DNA from: Sporosarcina sp. FSL K6-2383
GTDB taxonomy: Bacteria; Bacillota; Bacilli; Bacillales_A; Planococcaceae
Length of the DNA stretch: 64,000 nt
Assembly: GCF_038618305.1 (NCBI RefSeq)
Contig: NZ_CP152017.1
Location: 1,527,501-1,591,500, forward strand
Direction of reading: 5' to 3'
In this document: one piece after another, positions 19,494 to 29,087 of the stretch
How the letters are laid out: each line of letters opens with the position of its first letter
Position numbering within the stretch: the stretch's first letter is position 1
Position numbers and translations under genes: made by a program
The notes under the pieces: model-generated
The model's database searches: none
Told to the model about the DNA's origin: nothing
What the model saw: the letters and a program-made list of their open reading frames with translations, nothing else

Positions 19494-19643
19494 GCTGAAC
19501 GAAGATAAAGCCTCCGCGGATGTCGCAGATTTTGAAAGGAGTTAAGGAAGGCAGTCTAGGTGCGCGACGACTGCATGACCTACATCCTGTAGGCAGCAAG
19601 CTCGATTCAAAATCAGACGAAATGACGTCGAGGCATAATTGAT
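19494..19643. repeat. Intergenic repeat R2, copy a, with inserted hairpin module
   Basis: Related to 33291-33396 and 60955-61021: shared blocks are GATAAAGCCTCC, GATTTTGAAAGGAGT, AGCAAGCTC, TTCAAAATC and AATTGAT. GATTTTGAA (19528-19536) pairs with TTCAAAATC. Relative to copy b, about 47 bases (19548-19594) are inserted in the apical part; this insert holds two hairpins, GCAGTC/GACTGC and CCTAC/GTAGG, and is shared with repeat R3. The terminal hairpin kept in copies b and c has decayed here. It lies in the dprA-topA gap; no gene is apparent in it. Confidence 0.85.
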
Positions 19644-19682
19644 AGAATAAATACGGAACCTCTTTAAGGAGGCACATAAATA

Positions 19683-21758
19683 ATGGCAGATTACTTAGTA
19701 ATCGTGGAATCCCCTGCAAAAGCGAAAACAATTGAACGCTATCTTGGGAAAAAATATAAAGTGAGTGCATCACTTGGTCATTTGCGTGATCTTCCGCGCA
19801 GTCAAATGGGTGTCGACACTGAAAATAATTATGAACCGAAGTATATTACCATTCGTGGTAAGGGCCCCATTCTTCAGGATTTGAAAAAAGAAGCGAAAAA
19901 AGCAAAAAAAATCTTTCTCGCGGCTGACCCCGACAGAGAAGGGGAAGCGATTGCGTGGCATCTTGCGCATCAGCTTGGTGTTGACATCGAATCGGATTGC
20001 CGCGTCGTGTTCAATGAAATCACGAAAGAGGCGATTAAGGAATCGTTTAAAAATCCGAGACCGATTGATATGGATTTAGTTGACGCTCAACAAGCGCGTC
20101 GTATACTAGACAGACTTGTAGGCTATAACATTAGCCCGATTTTATGGAAGAAAGTTAAAAAAGGTCTTTCAGCTGGACGAGTTCAGTCTGTTGCACTTCG
20201 CTTGATTATCGACCGAGAAAATGAAATTCAATCTTTTGTACCTGAAGAATATTGGAGCATCACAAGCCAATTTAAAAAAGGTAATAAAGAATTTGAAGCT
20301 GTATTTTATGGTGATACGAAGAAAAAAGTGAAGCTTGTGAACAAAGAGCAAGTCGATGCAATCATTGCGCAGCTGGACAAAGGTGATTTTGAAATTGCGA
20401 ACGTCGTAAAGAAAGAGCGCAAGCGTAATCCAGCATTGCCATTCACAACGTCATCCTTACAACAAGAAGCCGCCCGTAAGCTGAACTTCCGAGCCAGGAA
20501 GACAATGATGCTTGCCCAACAGCTCTACGAAGGGATTAACCTTGGGAAAGAAGGGAATGTCGGTCTCATTACTTATATGAGAACGGATTCAACTCGAATC
20601 GCTGATAGTGCGAAAGAGGAAGCAAATTCATTTATTGAAACGATGTATGGAAAAGAATTCGTTACGGCAACGAAAGCGGTAAAAAAAGATACTACTAAAA
20701 CGCAAGATGCGCACGAAGCAGTGCGACCAACATCTGTCATGCGCCCACCGGCTGCTATGAAAACGGTGTTATCGCGCGATCAATTGCGTCTATATAAGCT
20801 TATTTGGGAACGTTTTGTCGCTAGCCAGATGGCCCCTGCCATCCTGGATACGGTTACAGTCGATCTTGTGAATAATGATGTTCGTTTTAGAGCGAACGGC
20901 TCACAAGTTAAATTCCAAGGGTTTATGAAGGTGTATGTAGAGGGCGATGACGATAAGGAAGAAGAAAAGGATCGGATTTTGCCGCCGCTAGAAGAAGGCG
21001 AGCACTTGAAATATAGCGATATTGATCCGAAACAGCACTTTACACAACCGCCGCCAAGATATTCAGAAGCGAGATTAGTCAAAACGTTGGAAGAGCAAGG
21101 AATAGGTCGACCTTCCACTTTTGCGCCAACTCTTGACACGATTCAAAAGCGTGGCTATGTAACGTTGGATGCTAAACGTTTTATCCCGACGGAACTTGGT
21201 GAAATTGTCCACCAAGCGGTCAATCAATACTTCCCTGATATTATCGACGTAGAATTTACGGCTCAAATGGAGCAGGGACTTGATAATGTTGAGGAGGGCA
21301 ACATCAAATGGGTTGAAGTCATTGATTTGTTCTATCGAGATTTTGAAAAGCATGTTCAAGTAGCTGATGCCGAGATGGAGAAAATTGAGATTAAAGATGA
21401 GCCTGCTGGTGAGGATTGCGAAAAATGCGGTTTACCGATGGTGTTCAAACTAGGGCGTTATGGTAAGTTCATGGCTTGCTCTGGTTTTCCGGATTGTCGC
21501 AATACGAAGGCGATTATTAAGCCGATTGGTGTCACTTGTCCGACTTGTAAAGAAGGGCAAGTGGTTGAGCGGAAAAGTAAGACGAAGCGAATTTTCTATG
21601 GTTGCGATCGTTATCCAGAATGTGAATATGTATCATGGGACAAGCCGGTTGCTAGGCCGTGTCCGAAATGTGAGCATACGCTAGTCGAGAAGAAATTGAA
21701 AAAAGGCGTACAAATTCAATGTACAGAGTGTGATTATAAAGAAGATACACAGCAATAA
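19683..21758 (+). CDS. topA: DNA topoisomerase I
   Basis: Type IA topoisomerase that relaxes negative supercoils; 691 residues. The Toprim metal site DPDREGEA is at 82-89 and the catalytic tyrosine is Tyr298 in [13 protein letters not shown]. Three C-terminal four-cysteine zinc motifs are visible, beginning [16 protein letters not shown] and [16 protein letters not shown] precedes ATG 19683. In B. subtilis topA is followed by trmFO; here xerC comes next after a 413-base gap. Confidence 0.98.
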   Translation: MADYLVIVESPAKAKTIERYLGKKYKVSASLGHLRDLPRSQMGVDTENNYEPKYITIRGKGPILQDLKKEAKKAKKIFLAADPDREGEAIAWHLAHQLGVDIESDCRVVFNEITKEAIKESFKNPRPIDMDLVDAQQARRILDRLVGYNISPILWKKVKKGLSAGRVQSVALRLIIDRENEIQSFVPEEYWSITSQFKKGNKEFEAVFYGDTKKKVKLVNKEQVDAIIAQLDKGDFEIANVVKKERKRNPALPFTTSSLQQEAARKLNFRARKTMMLAQQLYEGINLGKEGNVGLITYMRTDSTRIADSAKEEANSFIETMYGKEFVTATKAVKKDTTKTQDAHEAVRPTSVMRPPAAMKTVLSRDQLRLYKLIWERFVASQMAPAILDTVTVDLVNNDVRFRANGSQVKFQGFMKVYVEGDDDKEEEKDRILPPLEEGEHLKYSDIDPKQHFTQPPPRYSEARLVKTLEEQGIGRPSTFAPTLDTIQKRGYVTLDAKRFIPTELGEIVHQAVNQYFPDIIDVEFTAQMEQGLDNVEEGNIKWVEVIDLFYRDFEKHVQVADAEMEKIEIKDEPAGEDCEKCGLPMVFKLGRYGKFMACSGFPDCRNTKAIIKPIGVTCPTCKEGQVVERKSKTKRIFYGCDRYPECEYVSWDKPVARPCPKCEHTLVEKKLKKGVQIQCTECDYKEDTQQ

Positions 21759-21836
21759 AGTTGATTTCACTGAATCAGTTGCGGTGCTTTGGTGTGTCTT
21801 AACTCGATTCGTATGTATTGAAGAAAGTAGGTAATA

Positions 21837-21880
21837 GAAAGAAGAAGTTCGGAGGGAATCCTGAACTTCTTCTTTCTTTA
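21837..21880 (+). terminator. Rho-independent terminator in the topA-xerC gap
   Basis: Fourteen-bp perfect stem GAAAGAAGAAGTTC (21837-21850) with GAACTTCTTCTTTC (21863-21876), extended by two more pairs, then TTTA. It is the likely end of the topA transcript. Confidence 0.8.
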
Positions 21881-22110
21881 GCGTTAAAGCATCAGTCGAG
21901 TAGTGTAGAATTTTCAGATATGAACAAATTGTGTCGGAAATGCAACCAAATCAATAGAGGTCTGACTTCTTATGCAAAGAAAGTTGCCCGAAGTTCATCA
22001 TATAATGTATAGTGAATCGTGGATGACTTTTGAATAAGCAAATTAGTCGCCATTTTGTAATCACTTTGTAAGACAGAGCGCTAACATACTTCGTAAAATG
22101 TGTTTTACTA

Positions 22111-22138
22111 TTCAAACGACTCGTAACTTTGTTATAAT
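22111..22138 (+). promoter_or_regulatory. Sigma-A promoter for xerC-hslVU
   Basis: TTCAAA (22111-22116), 16-base spacer, perfect TATAAT (22133-22138), 34 bases before the xerC start. Confidence 0.7.
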
Positions 22139-22171
22139 ACCAGAGGCTTTTCATTCTAAGGGGTGAATTAA

Positions 22172-23071
22172 TTGGCTCTACAACCATCTGATATCCGTGA
22201 TGAATACATTACTTATGTACGCTTGGAAAAAAACTACTCATTTTATACAGTATTAGAATATGAAAAAGATGTCGATGCATTTTTGGAATTCCTAGAGGTT
22301 GAAGGAATAACCGATTTGAACGATGTGGCATATTCTGAGGCGAGGCTTTACGTGACAGGTCTGTATGATAAAGGATTATCAAGAGCGTCGATTTCTAGAA
22401 AGATTTCTTCAGTTCGTTCCTTTTTCAAGTTTGCGAATGCTCGCTACGACATTAACGATATTGCATTCCGATCGCTGCATCATCCAAAAAAGGAAGAACG
22501 GCTTCCGGCTTTTTTTTATGAAGAGGAAATGGAATTGTTATTTTCGTCCTGTAAAGGGGAAGATAGGAAATCATTACGTGATTACGCAATCCTCGAGCTG
22601 CTTTACGCAACGGGCATACGGGTAAGTGAGCTACTATCCATACGAATGCAAGATATTGACGACCATCTTGGCATTGTCCTCATCATGGGGAAAGGTCGTA
22701 AAGAACGCTATGTACCTTTTGGTAGTTATGCACAATCTGCATTGGATGCTTACCGTGAAAACAGTAGGCTGGATTTGATGAAGCAGAAGGAGCATGACAT
22801 GTTATTTGTCAATTTACGTGGTGATCCACTAACCGACAGGGGTGTGCGTCATATACTAAGCAAGATGATGGAAAATGCATCTCTACACTCGAAAATCTAT
22901 CCGCATATGATTCGCCATTCTTTTGCAACGCATCTGCTAGCAGGTGGTGCTGATATGAGGACCGTCCAAGAACTTCTTGGACATAGTCATTTATCTTCAA
23001 CGCAAGTGTATACCCATATTACGAAAGAACATTTACGGAAAACGTATATGAATACGCATCCGCGAGCATAG
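22172..23071 (+). CDS. xerC: Tyrosine recombinase XerC (CodV)
   Basis: Site-specific recombinase that, with XerD, resolves chromosome dimers at dif. 299 residues; N-terminal core-binding domain to about 105, then the catalytic domain with Arg150 (ATGIRVSELL), Lys174, His245 and Arg248 (HMIRHSFATHLL), His271 (LGHSHLSSTQVY) and nucleophile Tyr280. The start is TTG 22172 behind AAGGGGTGA. It leads xerC-hslV-hslU-codY as in B. subtilis (codV-clpQ-clpY-codY). Xer enzymes and mobile-element integrases look alike, but this conserved position supports XerC. Confidence 0.96.
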   Translation: MALQPSDIRDEYITYVRLEKNYSFYTVLEYEKDVDAFLEFLEVEGITDLNDVAYSEARLYVTGLYDKGLSRASISRKISSVRSFFKFANARYDINDIAFRSLHHPKKEERLPAFFYEEEMELLFSSCKGEDRKSLRDYAILELLYATGIRVSELLSIRMQDIDDHLGIVLIMGKGRKERYVPFGSYAQSALDAYRENSRLDLMKQKEHDMLFVNLRGDPLTDRGVRHILSKMMENASLHSKIYPHMIRHSFATHLLAGGADMRTVQELLGHSHLSSTQVYTHITKEHLRKTYMNTHPRA

Positions 23072-23083
23072 GAGGATGATTAG

Positions 23084-23626
23084 ATGGAAGTCCATGCAAC
23101 AACGATTTTTGCCATTCGCCATGAAGGTTCTTGTGCCATGTCAGGTGACGGGCAAGTAACGGTAGGAAATGCAGTCATTATGAAGCGTACGGCGAAAAAA
23201 GTGCGTAGAATCTTTGGTGGTAAAGTATTGGCGGGATTTGCAGGGTCGGTGGCAGACGCTTTCACATTGTTCGAATTATTTGAGGCGAAGCTGACAGAAT
23301 ACAACGGTAATCTTGAGCGGGCTTCTGTCGAGTTGGCAAAAGAATGGCGTGGCGATCGGATTCTTCGGAAACTTGAAGCAATGTTACTCGTCATGGATAG
23401 TGAACGGTTACTACTGGTGTCGGGAACGGGAGAAGTTATCGAACCCGATGATGGCATTTTGGCAATTGGATCGGGTGGTAACTATGCGCTTGCTGCTGGT
23501 CGGGCATTGAAAAAGTATAGCGGTCATTCGCTGACTGCTCCGGAAATTGCGAAAGCGGCTTTGGAAACGGCTGCTGAAATTTGCGTCTACACGAATGATA
23601 ACATTATTGTGGAGGTACTCGAATGA
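23084..23626 (+). CDS. hslV: ATP-dependent protease peptidase subunit HslV (ClpQ/CodW)
   Basis: Proteasome-like peptidase that works with the HslU unfoldase; 180 residues. Core motifs include [32 protein letters not shown] and [16 protein letters not shown]. The N-terminus is [13 protein letters not shown]: it has the five-residue extension of the Bacillus type but no serine there, unlike B. subtilis MSSFHATT, so the threonine pair after Ala5 is the likely nucleophile site as in E. coli HslV. A stop codon directly before ATG 23084 excludes a longer form. The stop overlaps hslU (ATGA). Confidence 0.96.
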   Translation: MEVHATTIFAIRHEGSCAMSGDGQVTVGNAVIMKRTAKKVRRIFGGKVLAGFAGSVADAFTLFELFEAKLTEYNGNLERASVELAKEWRGDRILRKLEAMLLVMDSERLLLVSGTGEVIEPDDGILAIGSGGNYALAAGRALKKYSGHSLTAPEIAKAALETAAEICVYTNDNIIVEVLE

Positions 23627-25026
23627 CTAACAGACAAGAACTGACGCCAAAGGAATTGACTGCGCATCTTGACCGTTTTATTATCGGCCAAAACGATGCT
23701 AAACGAGCGGTAGCTGTAGCAATTCGTAATAGGTACAGAAGAAGTCTATTGCCAGACGAAGAGAAAAGTGAAATCATTCCGAAAAATATTCTAATGATTG
23801 GTCCGACAGGTGTTGGGAAGACTGAAATTGCGAGAAGGATTGCTAAGCTAGTCAACGCACCATTCATTAAAGTCGAAGCGACAAAGTTCACCGAAGTAGG
23901 ATATGTTGGACGTGATGTTGAGTCGATGGTACGTGATCTAACTGAAGTAGGGCTACGTATTGTTCGACAAGAACAACGCGAAGCTGTAAAAGCACATGCG
24001 GCTGTCCTAGCGGAGGAACGTTTGGTCGAACTGCTTGTTCCTGAAAAGAAGAAAATGGGTGGCGGTATGCAAAATCCATTTGAAATGCTGTTTGGGCAAA
24101 AAGCGGAGCCGGAAGAAACCGATTATGCAGAAATTGCTGAAGTAAAGAGCAAGCGCTCTGCTGCTGCAGCAAACCTAAAAGCGGGGCAATTGGAAGAGCA
24201 AATGGTTACGATTGAAGTGACTGCTCAGCAACCATCTATGTTTGATGCACTACAAGGATCGGGTATGGAGCAAATGGGTGCCAATATGCAAGATGCGCTA
24301 TCTTCCTTCATGCCGAAAAAATCAGTGAAGCGCAAGATGAAAGTAAAGGATGCCCGTAAAGCCCTCGAAGCTGAGGAGGCTGACAAGCTGATTGACCATG
24401 ATGAAATTGCGAGGCGGGCAATTGAATTGACGGAGCAGTCAGGCATTATCTTTATTGATGAAATGGACAAAATTGCTAGTCGTAATGGCGGAGGTTCTTC
24501 AGCCGATGTTTCACGAGAAGGTGTTCAACGGGACATTTTACCAATCGTGGAAGGTTCAACGATTACGACAAAATATGGTACAGTAAAGACCGATTTCATT
24601 TTGTTTATCGCAGCAGGTGCCTTTCACACCGCGAAGCCTTCGGATATTATACCAGAGCTTCAAGGTCGTTTTCCGATTCGTGTTGAATTGGAAAAATTGT
24701 CGAAGGAAGATTTTGAACGCATTTTGAAAGAGCCGGACTTCTCGCTCATTCGTCAATACGAAAAATTATTAGCGACTGAAGATGTTGTATTAGATTTTAC
24801 GGACGAGGCAATTAGCAAGCTTGCGGAAATTGCATTTGACGTGAATGATCATACAGAAAATATTGGCGCTAGACGACTGCATACAATTTTGGAGAAGTTA
24901 CTCGAAGAATTGTCGTACGAGGCAGCTGATATTGGGCCAACAACGATTAAAATAACACCAGCTTATGTCGATGAAAAGTTAAAAAACATTGCGAAAAACA
25001 AAGATTTGTCACAATTTATACTGTAA
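23623..25026 (+). CDS. hslU: HslU (ClpY/CodX) ATPase subunit
   Basis: AAA+ unfoldase that feeds substrates into HslV; 467 residues. Walker [10 protein letters not shown] is at 60-68 and Walker [11 protein letters not shown] at about 275-284; the substrate-engaging I domain spans about 110-245 between them. The pore motif region [17 protein letters not shown] is intact (85-101). The C-terminus ends NKDLSQFIL, the tail that docks into HslV. It starts inside the hslV stop and is followed by codY after 87 bases. Confidence 0.98.
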   Translation: MTNRQELTPKELTAHLDRFIIGQNDAKRAVAVAIRNRYRRSLLPDEEKSEIIPKNILMIGPTGVGKTEIARRIAKLVNAPFIKVEATKFTEVGYVGRDVESMVRDLTEVGLRIVRQEQREAVKAHAAVLAEERLVELLVPEKKKMGGGMQNPFEMLFGQKAEPEETDYAEIAEVKSKRSAAAANLKAGQLEEQMVTIEVTAQQPSMFDALQGSGMEQMGANMQDALSSFMPKKSVKRKMKVKDARKALEAEEADKLIDHDEIARRAIELTEQSGIIFIDEMDKIASRNGGGSSADVSREGVQRDILPIVEGSTITTKYGTVKTDFILFIAAGAFHTAKPSDIIPELQGRFPIRVELEKLSKEDFERILKEPDFSLIRQYEKLLATEDVVLDFTDEAISKLAEIAFDVNDHTENIGARRLHTILEKLLEELSYEAADIGPTTIKITPAYVDEKLKNIAKNKDLSQFIL

Positions 25027-25113
25027 TTGAAACGTTTTAGTTTATTTAATGATTAAAAACCTTTAGAATATTCTTTAAACACATTAACAACTATCCCAAG
25101 GAGGAAATAACAA

Positions 25114-25890
25114 ATGTCATTATTAGTCAAAACACGTGAAATCAATGCTATGCTACAAAGGTCAGCAGGTAAGCCGGTAAACTTTAAGGAAATGGCTGAG
25201 AAGCTAAGTTCAGTTATTGAATGTAATGCTTTTATCGTCAGCAGAAAAGGTAAATTATTGGGTCTTGAAATCCACCATCAAATTGAAAATGATCGCATGA
25301 AAAAAATGTTTGAAGAACGTAAATTCCCGGAAGAGTACACAAACAGACTGTTTGAAGTAAGAGAAACTTCTTCAAACCTAGATGTTGATAGCGTTCATAC
25401 GGTATTCCCAGTTGAAAACCGTGAGTTGTTCAAGGAAGGTTTGACAACAATCGTTCCAATCATCGGTGGCGGTGAGCGTTTGGGTACACTAATCTTGGCA
25501 AGATTGAAAGAAGAGTTCCAAGAAGACGATTTAATTCTTGCTGAATACGGCGCAACAGTTGTTGGTATGGAAATCTTGCGTGAAAAGTCAGAGCAAATTG
25601 AAACAGAAGCACGTAGTAAGGCAGTCGTACAAATGGCTATCAATTCACTTTCTTATAGTGAGCATGAAGCAATTGAGCATATTTTCAATGAGCTTGATGG
25701 CAATGAAGGGTTGCTGGTCGCGTCTAAAATTGCAGACCGTGTAGGTATTACACGTTCAGTAATCGTCAATGCGCTACGCAAACTTGAAAGTGCTGGGGTT
25801 ATCGAATCTCGTTCATTAGGTATGAAAGGTACTTATATCAAAGTACTAAATGGTAAGTTTCTTGAAGAACTTGAGAAACAAAAATCATAA
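25114..25890 (+). CDS. codY: GTP- and BCAA-sensing global repressor CodY
   Basis: DNA-binding regulator that represses starvation genes, and in B. subtilis also fla/che, when GTP and branched-chain amino acids are plentiful. 258 residues: GAF sensor domain (about 1-155) and a winged helix-turn-helix (about 200-250) with [31 protein letters not shown] precedes ATG 25114. No strong separate promoter is visible; a weak TTTATT-N17-TAGAAT (25041-25069) is possible, so it may largely be read from xerC. It ends with a terminator before fla/che. Confidence 0.98.
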   Translation: MSLLVKTREINAMLQRSAGKPVNFKEMAEKLSSVIECNAFIVSRKGKLLGLEIHHQIENDRMKKMFEERKFPEEYTNRLFEVRETSSNLDVDSVHTVFPVENRELFKEGLTTIVPIIGGGERLGTLILARLKEEFQEDDLILAEYGATVVGMEILREKSEQIETEARSKAVVQMAINSLSYSEHEAIEHIFNELDGNEGLLVASKIADRVGITRSVIVNALRKLESAGVIESRSLGMKGTYIKVLNGKFLEELEKQKS

Positions 25891-25912
25891 TAGTTAACTT
25901 AAATTAGTCAAT

Positions 25913-25950
25913 AAGACGCCTCTTCTGAAATTGGAAGAGGCGTCTTCTGT
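25913..25950 (+). terminator. Terminator after codY
   Basis: Thirteen-bp perfect stem AAGACGCCTCTTC (25913-25925) with GAAGAGGCGTCTT (25934-25946) and eight-base loop. The following tract (CTGTTAT) is only moderately T-rich. Confidence 0.8.
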
Positions 25951-26104
25951 TATAGCACAAAGTGATTTATTGGAAAAACTGTATAGGACTTACGGTTAAA
26001 TACATGCTTTGGGCATGAGTAGAATAGACCTATCGGATTGATTGTAAAATATTATCTGTTGAGAAAACGGTTGTTTAGAACTAAGAGATATTCACAGTAT
26101 TTGA

Positions 26105-26134
26105 TAGACAAGATTCGCCAATATCCGATACAAT
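26105..26134 (+). promoter_or_regulatory. Candidate fla/che promoter, overlapping sigma-A and sigma-D elements
   Basis: Sigma-A reading: TAGACA (26105-26110), 18-base spacer, TACAAT (26129-26134). Sigma-D reading on the same bases: TAGA (26105-26108), 15-base spacer, TCCGATAC (26124-26131), close to TAAA-N15-GCCGATAT. B. subtilis drives fla/che from separate sigma-A and sigma-D promoters; the overlap here is an observation, its use is inference. Confidence 0.6.
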
Positions 26135-26240
26135 AGGAGTATGTTTAGAAAAGAGTAGTTTGGTAGCAAATGAGAATAGGGAATTAGATTGAAAGCTAGT
26201 GTTTGAATTCTACAACAAAGGGAATGTGGGTGAATAATAG

Positions 26241-26633
26241 ATGAATATTTTTGGAGGGACAATTTCACATTTGGAACGCGGTTTAGATTTCTCCGCTACA
26301 AAGGGGAAAGCCATATCGCAAAATATTGCAAATGTTGACACGCCAAATTATAAAGCGAAAAACGTTAGTTTTAAAGAAGTGTTTGCAGATGTTAGGACGA
26401 ACTCACTAGAAGCCTATCGGACGGATGCTCGTCACATCGCATTCAAATCAAATGGAGCGCAGCCGGGCGTATTTAACTACTCGAACTTACGCTATCGCCA
26501 TGATGGTAATGGAGTTGATATGGAGAAGGAACAAGCTGATCTTGCAGCAAACCAAATTTATTATAATGCACTTGTCGATCGAATTAACGGAAAGTTCAAT
26601 ACGCTACAAAATGTGATTAAAGGAGGCCGTTGA
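26241..26633 (+). CDS. flgB: Flagellar basal-body rod protein FlgB
   Basis: Proximal rod subunit, 130 residues. The N-terminal rod-family segment ISQNIANVDTPNYKAKNVSF and the C-terminal helix (LAANQIYYNALVDRINGKF) are typical. It is first in the fla/che operon; ATG 26241 follows a modest GGGTGA site. flgC follows at once, its Shine-Dalgarno lying inside the end of flgB. Confidence 0.97.
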   Translation: MNIFGGTISHLERGLDFSATKGKAISQNIANVDTPNYKAKNVSFKEVFADVRTNSLEAYRTDARHIAFKSNGAQPGVFNYSNLRYRHDGNGVDMEKEQADLAANQIYYNALVDRINGKFNTLQNVIKGGR

Positions 26634-26635
26634 TA

Positions 26636-27097
26636 TTGACGATATTTCATAGCTTGAACACATCCGCATCTGCCCTAACTGCACAGCGTATGCGTATGGA
26701 TGTTATTTCATCCAATATGGCAAATGTTGATACAACCCGAGGTAGGATGGTTGATGGAGAATGGCAGCCTTATCGCCGCAAAACAGTGACGCTTCAACCC
26801 CGTGAAGGACAATTTTCATCTATGTTAAATGCTTCATTAGGTAAACAAATAAAAGGCTCTGTAGGTCATGGTGTGACGGTTTCAAGAATTCAGGAAGATA
26901 CCGAAACTCCATTTAAACTTGTCTTCGACCCTAGTCATCCAGATGCAAATGCTGATGGCTATGTTGAAATGCCAAACGTGGACCCACTACGGGAAATGAT
27001 TGACCTAATGTCGGCAACACGTTCATATGAGGCGAATATCACAGTATTAAACGCCAACAAATCAATGCTTATGAAAGCACTTGAAATTGGAAAATAA
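26636..27097 (+). CDS. flgC: Flagellar basal-body rod protein FlgC
   Basis: Rod subunit of 153 residues, with the N-terminal MDVISSNMANVDTTRG motif and C-terminal SATRSYEANITVLNANKSMLM. The start is TTG 26636, nine bases after AAAGGAGG, giving MTIFHSLNTSASAL as in B. subtilis MTAFHSLN; TTG 26630 is too close to the ribosome binding site. It starts two bases after the flgB stop. Confidence 0.97.
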   Translation: MTIFHSLNTSASALTAQRMRMDVISSNMANVDTTRGRMVDGEWQPYRRKTVTLQPREGQFSSMLNASLGKQIKGSVGHGVTVSRIQEDTETPFKLVFDPSHPDANADGYVEMPNVDPLREMIDLMSATRSYEANITVLNANKSMLMKALEIGK

Positions 27098-27121
27098 CTC
27101 ATTTGAAAAGGAGGTAACAGA

Positions 27122-27430
27122 ATGGCGATACAATCAATCTTAAATGCTGCACCAACAGCAGGATTGCTAAAAATGGATACACAGGTGAAACCAACACCTT
27201 ATGAATCACAACAAAACTTCGGTAGCTTACTAAAGAATGCAATTGACGGCGTCAACACGAAGCAACAAGAATCCGATCTAATGACACAGAAATTGGTCAT
27301 GGGTGAAAATGTCGAACTTCACGACGTTATGATTACGGCTCAAAAAGCAACGATTGCTTTAAATGCAACAATGGAAGTTCGCAACAAAGTGATTGAAGCA
27401 TACCAAGAGATTATTAGGATGCCTGTCTAA
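27122..27430 (+). CDS. fliE: Flagellar hook-basal body complex protein FliE
   Basis: Links the MS-ring to the rod; 102 residues. Typical C-terminal block: LHDVMITAQKATIALNATM then RNKVIEAYQEIIRMPV. AAGGAGGTAA precedes ATG 27122. It lies between flgC and fliF, the standard order. Confidence 0.96.
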   Translation: MAIQSILNAAPTAGLLKMDTQVKPTPYESQQNFGSLLKNAIDGVNTKQQESDLMTQKLVMGENVELHDVMITAQKATIALNATMEVRNKVIEAYQEIIRMPV

Positions 27431-27492
27431 TTGAGTACTTTAGGTGATTGGATACGAATAATTGAATTACGTAAGCTGACCGGGGGATTACA

Positions 27493-29073
27493 ATGAATGA
27501 AAGATTTGCGAAAATCAGAACCGATGCAAAAGAGTTCTGGTCAGGTCGCACAAAACAACAAAAAATTACATATGTAGGCTCTGCAGCAGCTGTCATTTTA
27601 ATCGCTGCCTTCCTAACGTTTTATTTCTCAAAGACAAATTATGTGACACTCTATTCGGATGTTTCCCGGGCGGAAATTGGTCGCATTAAAGAACAGTTGG
27701 ATAGTCAAGGTGTATCGAATAAAATTGCACCAGGTGGCACGTCGATACTTGTACCACAAGAGCGAGTGGATGACTTACTTGTATCCCTTGCAGCAGAAGG
27801 GTTTCCAACTTCAGGTACGCCTGGCTATGCTTTTTTCTTTGAAAATGCTGGGTTCGGAACAACGGATAATGAATTCGATATGATTAAGTTAGGAGCAACC
27901 CAAACGGAGCTTGCCAACTTGCTTAAAGGAATCGAAGGCGTTCAAGACGCAAACGTGGTCATCACGTTACCGAAACAAGGTGTTTTCCTCAATGATACTA
28001 CGCAGAAAGCAACTGCGGCTGTCATGCTGAAAACAAATCCAGGGCATCAATTCACTGAGCCGCAGATTAACGCACTTTATAATTTAGTAGCAAATGGTGT
28101 ATCAAATCTATCGACAGATGATATTACAATTGTCAATCAGTACTCTGAGTCATTTGATTATGGAACTACTACTAATTCATATGGTGCCAATATCACTGAC
28201 CAGATGTCAGTTAAAAAGACGATCGAACGTGATTTACAACGTCAAATACAAATGATGCTCGGCACGATGATGGGGCAAGATAGAGTAATCGTATCCGTAA
28301 CGACGGATATTGACTTCAAGCTCGAAAATCGAGAAGAGAATATTGTATTGCCGGTCGATGAGGAAAGTATGGAAGGGATTGCGCTTAGCGTCCAACGTAT
28401 TACGGAAACATTTACGGGGAACGGTGCATTCGCAGGTGGTACGCCAGAAGGAGAAGATCCTACTGATAACAGAACATCGTTTCAGGAAGGTGTAATGTCT
28501 AACGGTGACTACGAGCGACTCGAAGAGACAGTAAACAATGAAGTGAATCGTATTCGTAAAGAAATTGTTGAAAGTCCATACAAAATTAGAGATATCGGAA
28601 TTCAAGTAATGGTGGACGGTAATGCAGAGACGATACCAGCCGAGATGAGGGTTGAAGTCGAAAATATTCTCAAAACGATTGCTCGTACATCAGTAGATAA
28701 AGAAGCAGCTGGCATCAATTTTGAAGATACATTGGATAATAAAATTATCGTATCGGTTCAACCATTCAGTGGAAATGTAGATCCATTTGCTGTGACGCAA
28801 CCTGTTATTCCGCTATGGGTTTATATTGTAGGAGCTGCGTTGCTTCTCATTATCGGGATTCTTATCTTTATGTTCTTCCGTAGCAAGCGCAAAGCACGAG
28901 AATTGGAAGAAGAAACAATTATCGAGGAACAACTTGCAACATTTAGTGTAGAAGACATCAACGAAGAGCTTGAAACGGAAGGAACTGTCCGTAGGAAACA
29001 GCTTGAGAAGATGGCGAAAGACAAACCAGAAGAGTTTGCGAAGCTACTACGTACATGGATTGCCGACGAATGA
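27493..29073 (+). CDS. fliF: Flagellar MS-ring protein FliF
   Basis: Forms the membrane ring on which the basal body and C-ring are built; 526 residues. Two membrane segments, about 24-44 and 438-460, enclose the large external ring-building region with the YscJ-like block YSDVSRAEIGRIKEQL. The cytoplasmic tail after 465 is acidic (DINEELETEGTVRRKQLEKM) and ends in the FliG-binding segment EEFAKLLRTWIADE. Start ATG 27493 follows CGGGGGATT. fliG starts 14 bases after its stop. Confidence 0.97.
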   Translation: MNERFAKIRTDAKEFWSGRTKQQKITYVGSAAAVILIAAFLTFYFSKTNYVTLYSDVSRAEIGRIKEQLDSQGVSNKIAPGGTSILVPQERVDDLLVSLAAEGFPTSGTPGYAFFFENAGFGTTDNEFDMIKLGATQTELANLLKGIEGVQDANVVITLPKQGVFLNDTTQKATAAVMLKTNPGHQFTEPQINALYNLVANGVSNLSTDDITIVNQYSESFDYGTTTNSYGANITDQMSVKKTIERDLQRQIQMMLGTMMGQDRVIVSVTTDIDFKLENREENIVLPVDEESMEGIALSVQRITETFTGNGAFAGGTPEGEDPTDNRTSFQEGVMSNGDYERLEETVNNEVNRIRKEIVESPYKIRDIGIQVMVDGNAETIPAEMRVEVENILKTIARTSVDKEAAGINFEDTLDNKIIVSVQPFSGNVDPFAVTQPVIPLWVYIVGAALLLIIGILIFMFFRSKRKARELEEETIIEEQLATFSVEDINEELETEGTVRRKQLEKMAKDKPEEFAKLLRTWIADE

Positions 29074-29087
29074 CGGAGGGATGAATT

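Larger units (their letters stand above)
21759..22171. other. 413-base gap between topA and xerC; trmFO not present
   Basis: This gap holds the topA terminator (21837-21880) and the xerC promoter (22111-22138). The 230 bases between them are A/T-rich and show no convincing gene, repeat or recognisable remnant of trmFO, the tRNA methyltransferase gene found here in B. subtilis. A 64-codon open frame at 21818-22012 runs through the terminator hairpin and has no recognisable protein features. Confidence 0.7.
25891..26240. other. 350-base control region upstream of fla/che
   Basis: Contains the codY terminator, then about 150 A/T-rich bases without a gene, then the promoter cluster at 26105-26134 and an untranslated leader of about 100 bases before flgB. 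I saw no clear CodY box, although CodY control of this promoter would be expected from B. subtilis. No repeat of families R1-R3 is present here. Confidence 0.7.

Noticed and set aside
21818..22012. 64-codon open frame after topA
   Set aside because: It runs through the terminator hairpin at 21837-21880, lacks a good ribosome binding site and shows no protein family features.
22172..23071. xerC as an integrase of a mobile element
   Set aside because: Conserved codV-clpQ-clpY-codY order and length fit chromosomal XerC; no attachment sites or cargo genes nearby.
25946..26240. CodY binding box in the fla/che control region
   Set aside because: Searched for AATTTTCWGAAAATT-like sequence; only poor matches were seen, so not reported as a site.
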